Assembly: GCA_019352875.1 (NCBI GenBank)
Contig: JAAAFW010000006.1
Location: 1,270,284-1,334,283, forward strand
From: Pedobacter cryoconitis
Lineage (GTDB): Bacteria; Bacteroidota; Bacteroidia; Sphingobacteriales; Sphingobacteriaceae
Reading direction: 5' to 3'
Length of the DNA: 64,000 nucleotides
The position numbers and the translations under genes were made by a program. Position 1 is the stretch's first letter. Each line of letters starts with the position of its first letter. The notes beneath the pieces were generated by a model. The model was not told where the DNA came from. It was given only the letters and a program-made list of their open reading frames with translations, and did not search any database. Shown here piece by piece: positions 8,267-18,557 of the stretch.

Positions 8267-9379
8267 TTACACGATCCAGTTCCAGCCAAATTCATCCGCG
8301 GTTACACCGTAACGGATATCATTTAGTTTCTTAGCGATTGCCGGTGAAACGGTTCTGGTTGCAGGTGCTGCTAGAACGTAGTTTTTACCTTCGTAAGAGA
8401 TCTCGCTGATCTGGGTAACTGTTGCTGCGGTTCCTACTGCAAAAGCTTCGGTAAGGGTACCATTTTCGATAGCTTCCAGAACTTCGCTGATCGCGACTCT
8501 TCTTTCTTCTACTGTAATTCCCATGCTTTTCGCCAGCAGGATAATCGTATCGCGGGTAACACCATCCAGGATAGTTTCTCTTACTTCGGGAGTTACGATT
8601 TTACCATCAATGATAAACATCAGATTGGCAGCACCAGATTCTTCTACATATTTATTTTCTTTGGCATCTGTCCAGATTAACTGGTCAAAGCCTTGTGCCT
8701 GAGCTTCAACAGTAGGGAGCATTGCTCTTGAATAGTTACCTGCAGTTTTTGCAGCACCTACACCACCATTGTCAGAACGGGTATAATGAGTTTCAATTTT
8801 AACACGTAAAGGATTGCTGTAATATGGCGCACTTGGGTTAGCCAGAATTACAAATTTATAGCTGGCCGACGGTCTTACACCCAATACAGGGTCTGTAGCG
8901 AACATTACCGGACGCAGGTAAAGAGAGTAATTTTCTTCTGAAGGGACCCATGCTTTGTCGATGTTAATTAAGGCAGCGATTCCCTGCATAAATACATCTT
9001 CAGGAATAGTAGCCATAGCCATGCGTACAGCCGATTTATTCAGTCGGGCAAAGTTCTTGTCAGCACGAAAAACGCTAACGCTTCCATCAGGTTGTCTGTA
9101 AGCTTTCATACCTTCAAAAATAGCCTGTCCATAATGAAGAGCAGAGATTGCAGGACTCATGGAAATAGGACCATAAGGCAGAATTTCGAAGTTTTTCCAT
9201 TCTCCGTCCTCAAAATCTGCAACGAACATGTGGTCTGTAAAAACCTTTCCGAATGGAAGGTCTTTGAAATCTGTTTCGGCCAATCTGGATTGACCAGCTT
9301 TTGTGGTTTTAATATTTAAAGAATCTTTCACTGTATCTGTTTTTATCTCGGTAAAATTAGGAAAAAATAGGGCGGACAC
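8267..9379 (-). CDS. ilvE: Branched-chain amino acid aminotransferase (fold-type IV)
   Basis: The enzyme interconverts valine, leucine and isoleucine with their 2-oxo acids using PLP. The protein has 370 residues, close to the eukaryote-like BCAT-II group rather than the 309-residue E. coli form. Supporting segments are HYGQAIFEGMKAYR (about 82-95), LYLRPVMFATDP (about 154-164), the PLP lysine Lys211 in GAAKTAGNYS, and ESGAANLMF. The start is uncertain. The conserved domain begins near residue 20, and a TAATTTTA promoter-like box lies inside the first codons, so a GTG at codon 17 is an alternative. The SerB-SerA fusion gene lies 56 bases upstream on the same strand. Confidence 0.93.
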   Translation of the reverse strand: MSALFFPNFTEIKTDTVKDSLNIKTTKAGQSRLAETDFKDLPFGKVFTDHMFVADFEDGEWKNFEILPYGPISMSPAISALHYGQAIFEGMKAYRQPDGSVSVFRADKNFARLNKSAVRMAMATIPEDVFMQGIAALINIDKAWVPSEENYSLYLRPVMFATDPVLGVRPSASYKFVILANPSAPYYSNPLRVKIETHYTRSDNGGVGAAKTAGNYSRAMLPTVEAQAQGFDQLIWTDAKENKYVEESGAANLMFIIDGKIVTPEVRETILDGVTRDTIILLAKSMGITVEERRVAISEVLEAIENGTLTEAFAVGTAATVTQISEISYEGKNYVLAAPATRTVSPAIAKKLNDIRYGVTADEFGWNWIV

Positions 9380-9435
9380 CTATTTTATTTTAATATTATG
9401 TGTTTTTGCCATATGATAAAGCTGTCTGATTTGCT

Positions 9436-10734
9436 TTAATACAACACTCTGAATTTGATTGTATGCTCAATTTTTTTGAGTGATTTAAACAAATCTTTAT
9501 CGTATTCGGCATTGATATCTGTAATTGCGTATCCTATCTCAGTATTGGTCATCAGGAACTGTCCTACAATATTGATACTGTGTTTGGCAAATACCGTATT
9601 GATCTGGGCCATAATTCCCGGTACATTCCGGTGCACGTGGATCAGACGATGTGATTTAGCAATAAGCGGCAATTGCAGATTCGGGAAATTGATGCTCAAA
9701 TAAGTTGTTCCCTTGTTCATGAAGTCCAACATTCTTTTAGGAATGAAATTGGCATTTCTGGGGTTGTGTTTTGGATCTTCAAAAACAACGATTCCCATCT
9801 CTGTGCATTTTTTCAGATCCAGGTTGTCTTTGGCATTACCCAGATAACCGATAGTTTTCAGCTTCAGGGCGTCTTTTAATTTTTCGGGGTCTACTTTTTC
9901 TCCGTCAGCCAGCAACAACATATGCACATCATTTACATATTTAGGCTCGAATGTTTTTTTGTGACGGATAGAGAATCCATCTTTTTTTAACAGTTGAAGG
10001 CTTTCAGGGTCTACATCGCCTATAATAAGACATAAAATCCGGTTTTTAGGATAGGATATTGCCCTTGGCAGATTGTTGACATACAGGAATTCATCAAAGC
10101 TGGGTGTTACATGATCTGCACGGCTGACAATACTTTCCCGGGAGATATTTTCTGTGAAGGCATAGAACTTTTTGATCAGTCCGCTTTCTCTCAACTGGAA
10201 GTCGGAATATCCGTCGCCTATGCCGTAAAGATCGCCTTCCAGATTTAGCTGCTGCATGAGTTTGACCTTTCCGCCTTCCTCGCTTAATGGATTGGCGTGG
10301 TCATAATCTATAATTTTTCCGTCACCGGTAGTGACGAAAGTGTTGGCATAAATATTTTCTTTCCGGATGTGGTAAGGACTAACTACAGGTGTGATAAATT
10401 CCTTAAATCCGCCGGATACAATTAGTACCTGGTCTGCATGTTTTTTGAAGAAAGCTGCATTTCTGGAAAAGGATTTCGAAACTTTCTTCTTCAGGTGTTT
10501 AATTAATTGTTTGAGGTGATCTTCGGAAGCTTCCAGTAAACGTACGCGCTGTGCAAGGCTTTCACCGAAGGATAATTTACCTTCCATAGCCAGATTGGTC
10601 AGATCTTCGATTTTTTGAAAAATTGCTTCCTTATCCGGATGCTTTTTCAGGGAGATACGGGCGAGTTCATCCAGCGCTTCTACCTGCGTAAAAGTGCTGT
10701 CAAAGTCGATAATGTAGATGCTCTTCTGCTTCAT
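9436..10734 (-). CDS. serB: Phosphoserine phosphatase fused to a Rossmann-deleted SerA and ACT domain
   Basis: Residues 1-225 are a HAD phosphatase of the SerB type, with nucleophile motif DFDST (Asp10, Asp12), IVSGGF at 105-110 and GDGYSD at 173-178. Residues about 231-328 resemble the N-terminal part of 3-phosphoglycerate dehydrogenase. The sequence then passes directly to the SerA C-terminal part (SINFPNLQLPL, 347-357) and an ACT domain (about 360-432) ending in FRVLY, like E. coli SerA. The NAD-binding Rossmann domain of about 180 residues is absent, so dehydrogenase activity is not expected. The likely role is serine-regulated dephosphorylation of phosphoserine. It is one base downstream of the SDR gene. 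Confidence 0.85.
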   Translation of the reverse strand: MKQKSIYIIDFDSTFTQVEALDELARISLKKHPDKEAIFQKIEDLTNLAMEGKLSFGESLAQRVRLLEASEDHLKQLIKHLKKKVSKSFSRNAAFFKKHADQVLIVSGGFKEFITPVVSPYHIRKENIYANTFVTTGDGKIIDYDHANPLSEEGGKVKLMQQLNLEGDLYGIGDGYSDFQLRESGLIKKFYAFTENISRESIVSRADHVTPSFDEFLYVNNLPRAISYPKNRILCLIIGDVDPESLQLLKKDGFSIRHKKTFEPKYVNDVHMLLLADGEKVDPEKLKDALKLKTIGYLGNAKDNLDLKKCTEMGIVVFEDPKHNPRNANFIPKRMLDFMNKGTTYLSINFPNLQLPLIAKSHRLIHVHRNVPGIMAQINTVFAKHSINIVGQFLMTNTEIGYAITDINAEYDKDLFKSLKKIEHTIKFRVLY

Positions 10735-10735
10735 T

Positions 10736-11704
10736 TTAGTGGTTCTTAAGTTTTAGACAAACTTCTTTTATGCTTTGTTCAACGGGTTTAAAACGGATGC
10801 CGGTTGCAAGTGTAACCTTCTTATTATCGTAAAAGCTGCTGATCATACTGCTTCTGACTACATCTTTGGTTAGCCCGAATGATTTACCAGTGATAGCCGA
10901 TGCGATGCCGGCTAATCTGCGGGCGAGTCCCAGCATCCATGGTTTAGCTTCTTTCTGTGGGGCTTTAAGGCCAAATGCCTCTGCTATTTCTTTAAATAGT
11001 TTTCGATAGGTATAGTTTTCTGAAGAAATGATAAATCTCTCACCGGTTACCTCGCTGTCCATCAGTTTGATCATTACAGCGGCAACATCTGAAACGTCTA
11101 CTATACCGACGCCTCCTGATGTGTAAAAATTCATGCCTTTACGCACTAGTTTAAAAATGGATCCGCTGCCTTCAAAGCCAGCCGAAGGGCCGATGATTAC
11201 CGAAGGGTTAACAATAACTGCATCCAGACCTTCTGTAATACTTCTCCAGACCTCCATTTCGCCTTCATATTTAGAGATTGCGTAATTACCGGAGTGCTTA
11301 TCGTATTCCCAGAAATCCTTTTCTGTGATGAGTGCATTTTTTTTAGGTTCTCCCAGTGCTGCGACGGAGCTTACATGGACCAGTCTTGCGCCATAAAGCT
11401 GGCAAAGATTTGCGATGTTGCTGGTTCCTTCGATATTAACACGCAGCATCTCTGCCTGGTCGGAAGGAAGAAAGGATACCAGGGCAGCACAATGAAAAAC
11501 CTGTTTGATTCCTGAGAAAGCGTCTTCCAGATCTGCAGGGTCATTGATATCTGCAATAAACCATTCAATCAGCTCATTATCTGCTAAGTGTTTTGGGATT
11601 ACAGCATGCTGCCTTTTTAGTGCACGCAGCTTTTTTCCCTGGCTGGTCAGCTGAAGAATCAGTTCTGAGCCTAAAAAACCTGTAGCACCGGTTACTAAAA
11701 TCAT
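10736..11704 (-). CDS. Extended SDR: NAD(P)-dependent epimerase/reductase
   Basis: This 322-residue protein carries an N-terminal TGATGFLG cofactor-binding motif at about 5-12 and the catalytic YAISKYEGE (YxxxK) at about 141-149, with HVSSVAALG before it. It resembles the dihydroflavonol-4-reductase-like group of extended SDRs. Substrate is not predictable. Its stop lies one base before the serB-serA fusion gene, so the two form an operon. The functional link to serine metabolism is unclear. A TATTTTTG box lies upstream on the minus strand (11739-11746). Confidence 0.85.
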   Translation of the reverse strand: MILVTGATGFLGSELILQLTSQGKKLRALKRQHAVIPKHLADNELIEWFIADINDPADLEDAFSGIKQVFHCAALVSFLPSDQAEMLRVNIEGTSNIANLCQLYGARLVHVSSVAALGEPKKNALITEKDFWEYDKHSGNYAISKYEGEMEVWRSITEGLDAVIVNPSVIIGPSAGFEGSGSIFKLVRKGMNFYTSGGVGIVDVSDVAAVMIKLMDSEVTGERFIISSENYTYRKLFKEIAEAFGLKAPQKEAKPWMLGLARRLAGIASAITGKSFGLTKDVVRSSMISSFYDNKKVTLATGIRFKPVEQSIKEVCLKLKNH

Positions 11705-11738
11705 TTCTTTTTGATGAGATATTATTAATATATGGTCT

Positions 11739-11746
11739 CAAAAATA
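11739..11746 (-). promoter_or_regulatory. -7 promoter box of the SDR/serB-serA operon
   Basis: TATTTTTG on the minus strand matches TAnnTTTG exactly and lies 34 bases upstream of the SDR ATG. No clear TTTG -33 box is seen. Confidence 0.5.
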
Positions 11747-11775
11747 GATATTTGAGGTCATACATTATATGAATT

Positions 11776-12960
11776 ATGAGCTTATCTGATTTTTTATCTC
11801 CCGTAAATCCTGAAACTTTCTCTCCGGCACAAGGTTTTCTGACCTCGCAGCTAGGTATGAAGGCCAGTTTTTATACGGATGAATTTCCGGAATTAGGAGA
11901 CCGCAATTTTGATATTGCCATAATTGGTGTAAAAGATGATCGCCAGGCAAAGCAGAATGAAGGATGTTTTCTTGGGCCTGATTATTTCAGAGAGCAGTTT
12001 TACCTGTTGCATGATGGTGCTTTTAGCAGCCGGATTGTAGACCTGGGGAATATTCAGGCAGGGGCTGCTGTTTCGGATACTTATATTGCTTTAAAACTGG
12101 TTGTAGCCGAACTCATTCAGCAGGAAATTATCCCGGTGATTATCGGGGGAGGGCAGGACCTGACCTATCCGCAATACCTGGCCTATGAAGGGCTGGAACA
12201 AAAAGTTGATCTGGTCGTTGTTGACCGGAAATTTGATCTGGATGAAGATGAGCATGAAGAAGGAAGTATTATTACAGCCTCGGATGCTTACCTGAACAGG
12301 ATCTTATTGCATCAGCCGAACTATCTGTTTAATTTCAGTAATGTAGGTTATCAGACATATCTGGTTAGTCAGGAAAGCCTGAAAGTCATGAATAAACTCT
12401 ATTTTGACGTCCATCGCCTGGGTGATTTCTTAAAGGATATCAGTTCTGCTGAGCCCGTACTCCGGAACGCAAATATGCTGAGCTTCGATCTTTCGGCCAT
12501 CCGTTCTGCAGATGCACCAGCTAATGGAAATGCAGGTCCCAATGGTTTTTACGGCGAGCAGGCTTGTAAAATTGCGCATTATGCGGGTTTAAACGACAAG
12601 CTAACTTCTATAGGTTTCTATGAGTTTAACCCGGCTTTTGACCGTAATTCACAGACGGCAATGCTACTGGCCCAGATGGTCTGGTATTTTGTCGATGGTT
12701 TTTATAACCGTAAAAAGGATATTCCGCTTAATCCTAAATCGGCCTATATGATTTACAGGGCAAGCCTGAATGACGGCTCCGGAGAAATGTTATTTGTCAA
12801 AAGTAAAAAAACTGACCGCTGGTGGATGCAGGTCCCTTATCCCGGTATGACGGAAAATGAAAGGTATCACCTGGTTCCCTGCAGATATGAGGATTATACC
12901 ATGGCTGTAAACGGGGAAATGCCCGATCTGTGGTGGAGAACTTATCAGAAACTACTTTAA
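11776..12960 (+). CDS. Arginase/formimidoylglutamase-fold protein with incomplete metal site
   Basis: This 394-residue protein follows the ureohydrolase fold (about residues 40-330), as in Bacteroidota proteins usually annotated formimidoylglutamase or arginase. The three metal motifs are altered. GGDH is GGGQD (His to Gln127). DAHxD is DRKFD (150-154, His to Lys152). SxDxD is SFDLS (second Asp to Ser240). Half of the six usual Mn ligands are lost, so I do not expect standard ureohydrolase chemistry. The C-terminal 90 residues extend beyond the catalytic core. The gene is divergent from the SDR operon, with 71 bases between the starts. Confidence 0.7.
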   Translation: MSLSDFLSPVNPETFSPAQGFLTSQLGMKASFYTDEFPELGDRNFDIAIIGVKDDRQAKQNEGCFLGPDYFREQFYLLHDGAFSSRIVDLGNIQAGAAVSDTYIALKLVVAELIQQEIIPVIIGGGQDLTYPQYLAYEGLEQKVDLVVVDRKFDLDEDEHEEGSIITASDAYLNRILLHQPNYLFNFSNVGYQTYLVSQESLKVMNKLYFDVHRLGDFLKDISSAEPVLRNANMLSFDLSAIRSADAPANGNAGPNGFYGEQACKIAHYAGLNDKLTSIGFYEFNPAFDRNSQTAMLLAQMVWYFVDGFYNRKKDIPLNPKSAYMIYRASLNDGSGEMLFVKSKKTDRWWMQVPYPGMTENERYHLVPCRYEDYTMAVNGEMPDLWWRTYQKLL

Positions 12961-13060
12961 ACATTACGAAATAATATTGATCTGCCGCGAATACTAAAAC
13001 TCTGCGTTTATTCCGGGGTATAGGGAGGTAATATACTTACCTTACAGAAAACCCTAAAAG

Positions 13061-13627
13061 ATGGAAATTCTACTCAGACTCAGGCACTGGCAGCTTTTTA
13101 TATTGTTATTTCTGGTTCCTTACTTGATTACTTATCTGATCTCTCCATCTGAAACTGAAGATTCTATGCATTCCGATATGCTCTGGGTTTTGGTATTGAA
13201 ATGGATTCTGATCCTGCTGTTCTCTTTATCCTGGCTTTACAGCGCTGTGGTTAATTTGCACCGTCAGCTTCCTGAGCATACGAAAATGCCGCTCCTCACT
13301 TTTAAAATTAACTTCTTTATTTATACAATAGCATTCATCGGGATGTTATCTATTATGCTTTTCGTTAATTTCCAGGGACGTGGCGGATCAATGAATTTGC
13401 CTGCAGCTATGCTGCTGTTCTTTTTGTGCCTGCCTTTTATCTGTTCTTTGATCTACACGCTGGTGTTTTTTGCCCGGCTGCTGAAAACTGTCGAATTACA
13501 AAGACCGGTAACTTTCGGTGAATATGCGCTGAACTTCATTCTGCTGCTTTATATGCCGGTTGGTGTCTGGTTTATCCAGCCCCAGCTGAACAGGCTTTGT
13601 TTCAGGGAAGAAGATTCTGTGCTTTAG
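13061..13627 (+). CDS. Polytopic membrane protein of unknown function
   Basis: I do not recognise a family. The 188-residue protein shows five hydrophobic segments (about 9-27, 42-64, 83-104, 114-140 and 150-172) and no obvious catalytic motif. It lacks a cleavable signal. The gene lies 100 bases after the arginase-fold gene, so co-transcription is possible, and it converges on purD across a shared terminator. Confidence 0.65.
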   Translation: MEILLRLRHWQLFILLFLVPYLITYLISPSETEDSMHSDMLWVLVLKWILILLFSLSWLYSAVVNLHRQLPEHTKMPLLTFKINFFIYTIAFIGMLSIMLFVNFQGRGGSMNLPAAMLLFFLCLPFICSLIYTLVFFARLLKTVELQRPVTFGEYALNFILLLYMPVGVWFIQPQLNRLCFREEDSVL

Positions 13628-13651
13628 ATCAAGAAAGAATATGAAGAGAAA

Positions 13652-13682
13652 AAAATGCCGCTGCAGAACGCAGCAGCATTTT
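13652..13682. terminator. Bidirectional terminator between the membrane-protein gene and purD
   Basis: AAAATGCCGCTGC pairs with GCAGCAGCATTTT with one mismatch around a 5-base loop. A-rich and T-rich flanks serve both convergent genes. Confidence 0.85.
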
Positions 13683-13701
13683 CTTAATATCAATAATTTG
13701 T

Positions 13702-14973
13702 TTATACCAGATCAAATCCGATATCTTCCCTAAAGTACTTACCATCGAAGTAAATACGGGAAGCATCAGCTGTGGCTGATTGCAGCGCATCGAACTGTGT
13801 GTCCTGTAAACTGGTGATCGCAATTACTCTGCCACCGTTGGTTTTCACAACACCACCTTCCAGTGCTGTTCCGGCGTGAAAAGCAAGGGATTTACGAATG
13901 TTCTCTATACCGGTGATCGCTTTGCCTTTCTCGTAGTCACCAGGATATCCGCCTGCTACGATCATCACTGTAGCTGCCGATTTAGGGCTGATCTTCAGGG
14001 TGCATTCGTTTAATTTTTGTTTGGAGGCTGCAATGAAAAGTTCTACCAGGTCATTTTCAATTCTTGGTAAAACACTTTCCGTTTCCGGATCGCCCATTCT
14101 GCAGTTATATTCAATGATCAGGGGTTTATCTCCGACTTTAAACAGGCCAAAGAATATAAATCCGCTATAATCAATACCGTCTTTTTTCAACCCTTGAATC
14201 GTAGGAACGATAATCGTATCTTCTACTTCTTTCAGGAACTTTTCGTCGGCGAAAGGAACCGGGGAAACTGAACCCATTCCACCTGTATTCAGTCCCGTAT
14301 CAGCCTGACCTATTTTTTTATAATCTTTTGCCTCAGGCAGTACAACATAGTTTTCTCCGTCAGTCAATACGAATACAGACAGTTCAATACCAGTCAGGAA
14401 TTCTTCAATGACAACGATCGCACCTGCTGTTCCGAATTTTCCACCCAGCATTAATTTAAGTTCTTCTGCTGCTTCTTCTTTAGTCTGGCAGATCAGGACA
14501 CCTTTACCAGCAGCCAGGCCATCTGCTTTAAGCACAACAGGCATGCTGTGTGTTTCCAGATAAGCCAATCCTTCTTCGAGGTTTTCTCCGGTGAAAGAGC
14601 GCGAACCTGGTGTAGGGATATTGTGGCGTGCCATAAATGCTTTAGCGAAATCTTTACTGCCTTCCAGAATAGCACCTTCTTTTTTCGGACCGATTACCGG
14701 GATATGTTTCAGCTCTTCATCGGCCAGGAAAAAGTCATGAATTCCATTAACCAGGGGTTCTTCCGGACCAACTACTACAAAGTTGATTTCTTCTTTCAAT
14801 ACCAGCTTTTTTACGGCTTCAAAATCGTTTGGATTTAAGGGAAAGTTTTTACCGTACTCTGCAGTACCACCATTACCGGGTGCAATGATGAGTTTTTCAC
14901 AGTGTGCAGACTGGCTCATTTTCCAGGCGAAAGCGCTTTCTCTGCCGCCGGATCCTAATAATAAGATATTCAT
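13702..14973 (-). CDS. purD: Phosphoribosylamine-glycine ligase
   Basis: The enzyme ATP-dependently joins 5-phosphoribosylamine and glycine, the second step of purine synthesis. The 423-residue length is normal for bacterial PurD. Evidence includes the N-terminal LLLGSGGRESAFAWKM (about 4-19), the APGNGGT segment, ATP-grasp segments VLKADGLAAGKGV (about 144-156) and VVIEEFLTGIELSV, and the metal/ATP-binding EYNCRMGDPETE near 285-296. A TATATTTG box (14978-14985, minus) ends four bases before the ATG, so the mRNA should be leaderless or nearly so. It appears monocistronic. Confidence 0.96.
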   Translation of the reverse strand: MNILLLGSGGRESAFAWKMSQSAHCEKLIIAPGNGGTAEYGKNFPLNPNDFEAVKKLVLKEEINFVVVGPEEPLVNGIHDFFLADEELKHIPVIGPKKEGAILEGSKDFAKAFMARHNIPTPGSRSFTGENLEEGLAYLETHSMPVVLKADGLAAGKGVLICQTKEEAAEELKLMLGGKFGTAGAIVVIEEFLTGIELSVFVLTDGENYVVLPEAKDYKKIGQADTGLNTGGMGSVSPVPFADEKFLKEVEDTIIVPTIQGLKKDGIDYSGFIFFGLFKVGDKPLIIEYNCRMGDPETESVLPRIENDLVELFIAASKQKLNECTLKISPKSAATVMIVAGGYPGDYEKGKAITGIENIRKSLAFHAGTALEGGVVKTNGGRVIAITSLQDTQFDALQSATADASRIYFDGKYFREDIGFDLV

Positions 14974-14977
14974 GAAG

Positions 14978-14985
14978 CAAATATA
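14978..14985 (-). promoter_or_regulatory. -7 box of purD, next to the start codon
   Basis: TATATTTG on the minus strand is a perfect TAnnTTTG match, only four bases upstream of the purD ATG. A matching -33 TTTG is not evident. Confidence 0.6.
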
Positions 14986-15232
14986 ACCGCTTTAGGTAAA
15001 TTTCACAGTTTACGCGCATGTTTAAATTCAGATTGAAGCGGCAGGACAGTCAGTTAACTTACAAAGTAATGACAAATTGTACTATGCAGATAAATAACCG
15101 CTGAAGGACAGCGGGAAATAACAGATATTTTGTATTTTTAGCGCCTTATAACTGCCAATCTGACTTGTCGGCCGGAATGGCTTAATTGTTGTAAAATTAA
15201 GACTTTATATAAAATTTAACATAATCAAAACG

Positions 15233-18200
15233 ATGCTAGGATTTTTAACCAAGGTTTTTGGAAGCAAATCGGAAAGAGATATTAAGGCAATCCAACCACT
15301 TGTCATCAAAATAAACGAAGAATACGCGAAGCTTTCTTCATTGAGCAATGATGAGCTGCGCAACAAGACCGTCTATTTTAAAGATGTAATTGCAAAATCA
15401 TTAGCAGAAATCGATACACAGATTGCTGCATTGAAAGCAGAGGCTGAGGAGCAGCAACTGGCGCTTGCAGAAAAGACTGCGCTTTATGAGCGTATTGATG
15501 TACTGATCAAGGACAGGGATAAAGAACTTGAAGTAGTTTTATTACAGCTCCTGCCTGAAGCATTTGCTGTAGTGAAAGAAACTTCACGCCGCTTAACTGA
15601 AAACGCTACGCTGGAAGTTACGGCTTCTGCGTATGACCGGGAATATGCAGCAAGACGCAGTAACGTTAAAATCGAAGGTGATAAAGCTTACTGGGCCAAT
15701 ACCTGGGATGCTGCCGGAAGTACTGTTGTCTGGAATATGGTGCATTACGACGTACAGCTAATTGGTGGTATTGTACTGCATAGCGGTAAAATTGCAGAGA
15801 TGGCAACTGGTGAGGGTAAAACACTCGTGAGTACGCTGCCTGCTTACCTGAATGCATTAGCTGGTCAGGGTGTGCATATTGTAACTGTCAATGATTACCT
15901 GGCACGACGTGACTCGGAGTGGAATGGCCCACTGTTCGAATTCCATGGACTGCGTGTAGATTGTATAGATAAACATGAGCCGAATTCACAGGAGCGCAGA
16001 AATGCTTACCTGGCGGATATCACTTATGGAACAAATAATGAATTTGGTTTCGACTACCTGCGTGACAACATGTCGCAGGAGCCGGGTCAGCTGGTTCAGC
16101 GTAAGCTGCACTTCGCAATGGTCGATGAGGTCGATTCGGTCCTGATCGATGATGCACGTACCCCACTGATTATTTCAGGTCCGGTACCTTTTGGCGATCA
16201 GCATGAGTTTCATGAATTGAAACCAAGAATCGAACGTTTGGTGAATGCACAGAAAGATTTTGTGAGCAGAGCACTTAACGAGGCTAAAAAATCTATTAAT
16301 GATGGTAAAACTGGTCCGGATGAGGGCGAAGGTGGATTGGCTTTATTAAGAGCCTTCCGTGGTTTACCAAAAAATAAAGCACTGATTAAATTTTTAAGTG
16401 AAGGTGGTAACAGACAGTTGCTGCTGAAAACTGAAAATTATTATATGGCAGATCAGTCTAAAAATATGCCTAAGGTTGATGCTGAATTGTATTTCCATAT
16501 TGATGAGAAAAACAATCAGGTTGAGCTGACTGAAAAAGGTATTGAGCTGATTACCAAATCTGGTGAGGATGAGCATTTCTTCGTTTTACCTGATGTGGGT
16601 ACTGAAATTGCTGAAATTGAAAAATCTGCTTTAAGCAGTGAAGATAAAATCGCCAGAAAAGATGAATTGATGCGTGATTATTCAATCAAGGCGGAAAGGG
16701 TTCACTCTGTTAACCAGTTGCTGAAAGCTTATACGCTTTTCGAAATGGACGTGGAATATATCATTGATGAAGGCAAAATTAAAATCGTTGATGAGCAGAC
16801 CGGACGTATTATGGATGGCCGTCGTTATTCTGATGGTTTACACCAGGCGATTGAAGCAAAAGAGAATGTAAAAGTAGAAGATGCTTCACAAACTTATGCG
16901 ACAGTAACTTTACAGAACTTCTTTAGAATGTACCACAAATTGTGTGGTATGACTGGTACAGCAACGACTGAATCAGGTGAGTTCTGGTCAATTTATAAAC
17001 TGGATGTGGTTGAAATTCCAACTAACCGTGTAATGTCCAGAATTGATCATCAGGATTATGTTTACCGTACCGTAAGGGAAAAATATAATGCAGTTGCTGA
17101 GGAAATTGTTAAACTGACACAAGCAGGCAGACCGGTTCTGGTAGGTACAACTTCGGTTGAGATCTCCGAATTGCTGAGCCGTATGCTGAAACTTCGTGGT
17201 ATCAAACATAATGTACTGAATGCGAAAATGCACCAGAAAGAAGCAGATATCGTTGCAGAAGCTGGTCAGGCAGGTACAGTAACGATTGCAACCAACATGG
17301 CTGGTCGTGGTACAGATATTAAACTGGGCGCTGGTGTGAAAGATGCCGGTGGTCTGGCAATCGTTGGTACCGAGCGTCATGAGTCTCGTCGTGTAGACAG
17401 ACAGTTACGTGGTCGTGCAGGTCGTCAGGGTGATCCGGGTTCATCTCAGTTCTTTGTTTCCCTGGAAGATAACCTGATGCGTTTATTCGGATCGGAAAGA
17501 ATCTCCAATATTATGGTGAAAATGGGAATTGAAGATGGTGAAGTGATTCAGCATTCTATGATTACCAAATCTATCGAGCGTGCGCAGAAAAAAGTGGAAG
17601 AGAACAACTTTGGTATCCGTAAACGTTTACTGGAGTATGATGATGTGATGAACTCACAGCGTTCTGTTATTTATGCCAAACGTAAAAATGCCTTATTTGG
17701 CGAACGTCTGGACGTAGACATGAACAATATGGTATTCGATGTTGCTGAAGACGTGGTTACTGAATATAAAGAAGAAGGAAATTACGAAGGTTTCAAACTG
17801 GAAGTAATTAAAAATTTCTCTTTGGATACAGCAATTACTGATCAGGAATTCAGCTCGAGAAGTGTACATATCTTAACGGATAAATTATTCGAAGAAGCGA
17901 CTGCTTTCTATAACCGTAAGTCTGATGCTATTATCAACCAGGCGATGCCGGTTCTGACTCAGGTTTTTGAAGAACGTGGAGATCATATCGAGCAGATCGT
18001 TGTGCCTTTCACAGATGGTATCAGAAGTATTCAGGTACCGGTTGAATTGAAAAAAGCAATTGCAAACAACGGCCGTGAAGTGACTAAATCTTTTGAGAAA
18101 ACAATCGTGCTTGCACTGATTGATGAATCATGGAAAGAGCATTTGCGTGAAATGGATGAATTGAAACAATCCGTTCAGAATGCAGTTTATGAGCAGAAAG

Positions 18201-18541
18201 ACCCGTTGATCATTTATAAAATGGAAGCATTTAACCTGTTTAAAAATATGTTGAATGCGGTGAATAAAGAAGTGGTGAGCTTCCTGTATAAAGGTGGTAT
18301 TCCTGGTCAGCAGGAAGCCGACGATGTCAGGGAGGCGAAAGCACCTCAACCGGTTTCCAATAAAATACAGGCTACAAAACCTGAATTTGCTTCTGCTGGT
18401 TCTCCGGAAGGTCAGTTTGAAGATACCAGAGAGCAGGTTCCGCAGCAGCCTATCCGCAAAGAAGTGACAGCAGGCAGAAATGATCTTTGTCCTTGTGGTA
18501 GCGGCAGGAAATTTAAAAACTGCCATGGTGCCGGATTGTAA
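15233..18541 (+). CDS. secA: Preprotein translocase ATPase SecA
   Basis: SecA drives post-translational export through SecYEG. At 1102 residues it is about 200 longer than E. coli SecA, with extra segments in the N-terminal region and around residues 340-450, as is common in Bacteroidota. Evidence includes Walker [10 protein letters not shown] (about 188-196), [10 protein letters not shown], the [24 protein letters not shown] region (about 298-317), the second nucleotide domain with [13 protein letters not shown], and [14 protein letters not shown]. The C-terminus carries a zinc-binding SEC-C motif ([14 protein letters not shown]) for SecB or ribosome contact. A strong terminator follows directly. 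Confidence 0.98.
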   Translation: MLGFLTKVFGSKSERDIKAIQPLVIKINEEYAKLSSLSNDELRNKTVYFKDVIAKSLAEIDTQIAALKAEAEEQQLALAEKTALYERIDVLIKDRDKELEVVLLQLLPEAFAVVKETSRRLTENATLEVTASAYDREYAARRSNVKIEGDKAYWANTWDAAGSTVVWNMVHYDVQLIGGIVLHSGKIAEMATGEGKTLVSTLPAYLNALAGQGVHIVTVNDYLARRDSEWNGPLFEFHGLRVDCIDKHEPNSQERRNAYLADITYGTNNEFGFDYLRDNMSQEPGQLVQRKLHFAMVDEVDSVLIDDARTPLIISGPVPFGDQHEFHELKPRIERLVNAQKDFVSRALNEAKKSINDGKTGPDEGEGGLALLRAFRGLPKNKALIKFLSEGGNRQLLLKTENYYMADQSKNMPKVDAELYFHIDEKNNQVELTEKGIELITKSGEDEHFFVLPDVGTEIAEIEKSALSSEDKIARKDELMRDYSIKAERVHSVNQLLKAYTLFEMDVEYIIDEGKIKIVDEQTGRIMDGRRYSDGLHQAIEAKENVKVEDASQTYATVTLQNFFRMYHKLCGMTGTATTESGEFWSIYKLDVVEIPTNRVMSRIDHQDYVYRTVREKYNAVAEEIVKLTQAGRPVLVGTTSVEISELLSRMLKLRGIKHNVLNAKMHQKEADIVAEAGQAGTVTIATNMAGRGTDIKLGAGVKDAGGLAIVGTERHESRRVDRQLRGRAGRQGDPGSSQFFVSLEDNLMRLFGSERISNIMVKMGIEDGEVIQHSMITKSIERAQKKVEENNFGIRKRLLEYDDVMNSQRSVIYAKRKNALFGERLDVDMNNMVFDVAEDVVTEYKEEGNYEGFKLEVIKNFSLDTAITDQEFSSRSVHILTDKLFEEATAFYNRKSDAIINQAMPVLTQVFEERGDHIEQIVVPFTDGIRSIQVPVELKKAIANNGREVTKSFEKTIVLALIDESWKEHLREMDELKQSVQNAVYEQKDPLIIYKMEAFNLFKNMLNAVNKEVVSFLYKGGIPGQQEADDVREAKAPQPVSNKIQATKPEFASAGSPEGQFEDTREQVPQQPIRKEVTAGRNDLCPCGSGRKFKNCHGAGL

Positions 18542-18557
18542 TTTGTAATACCCATAT

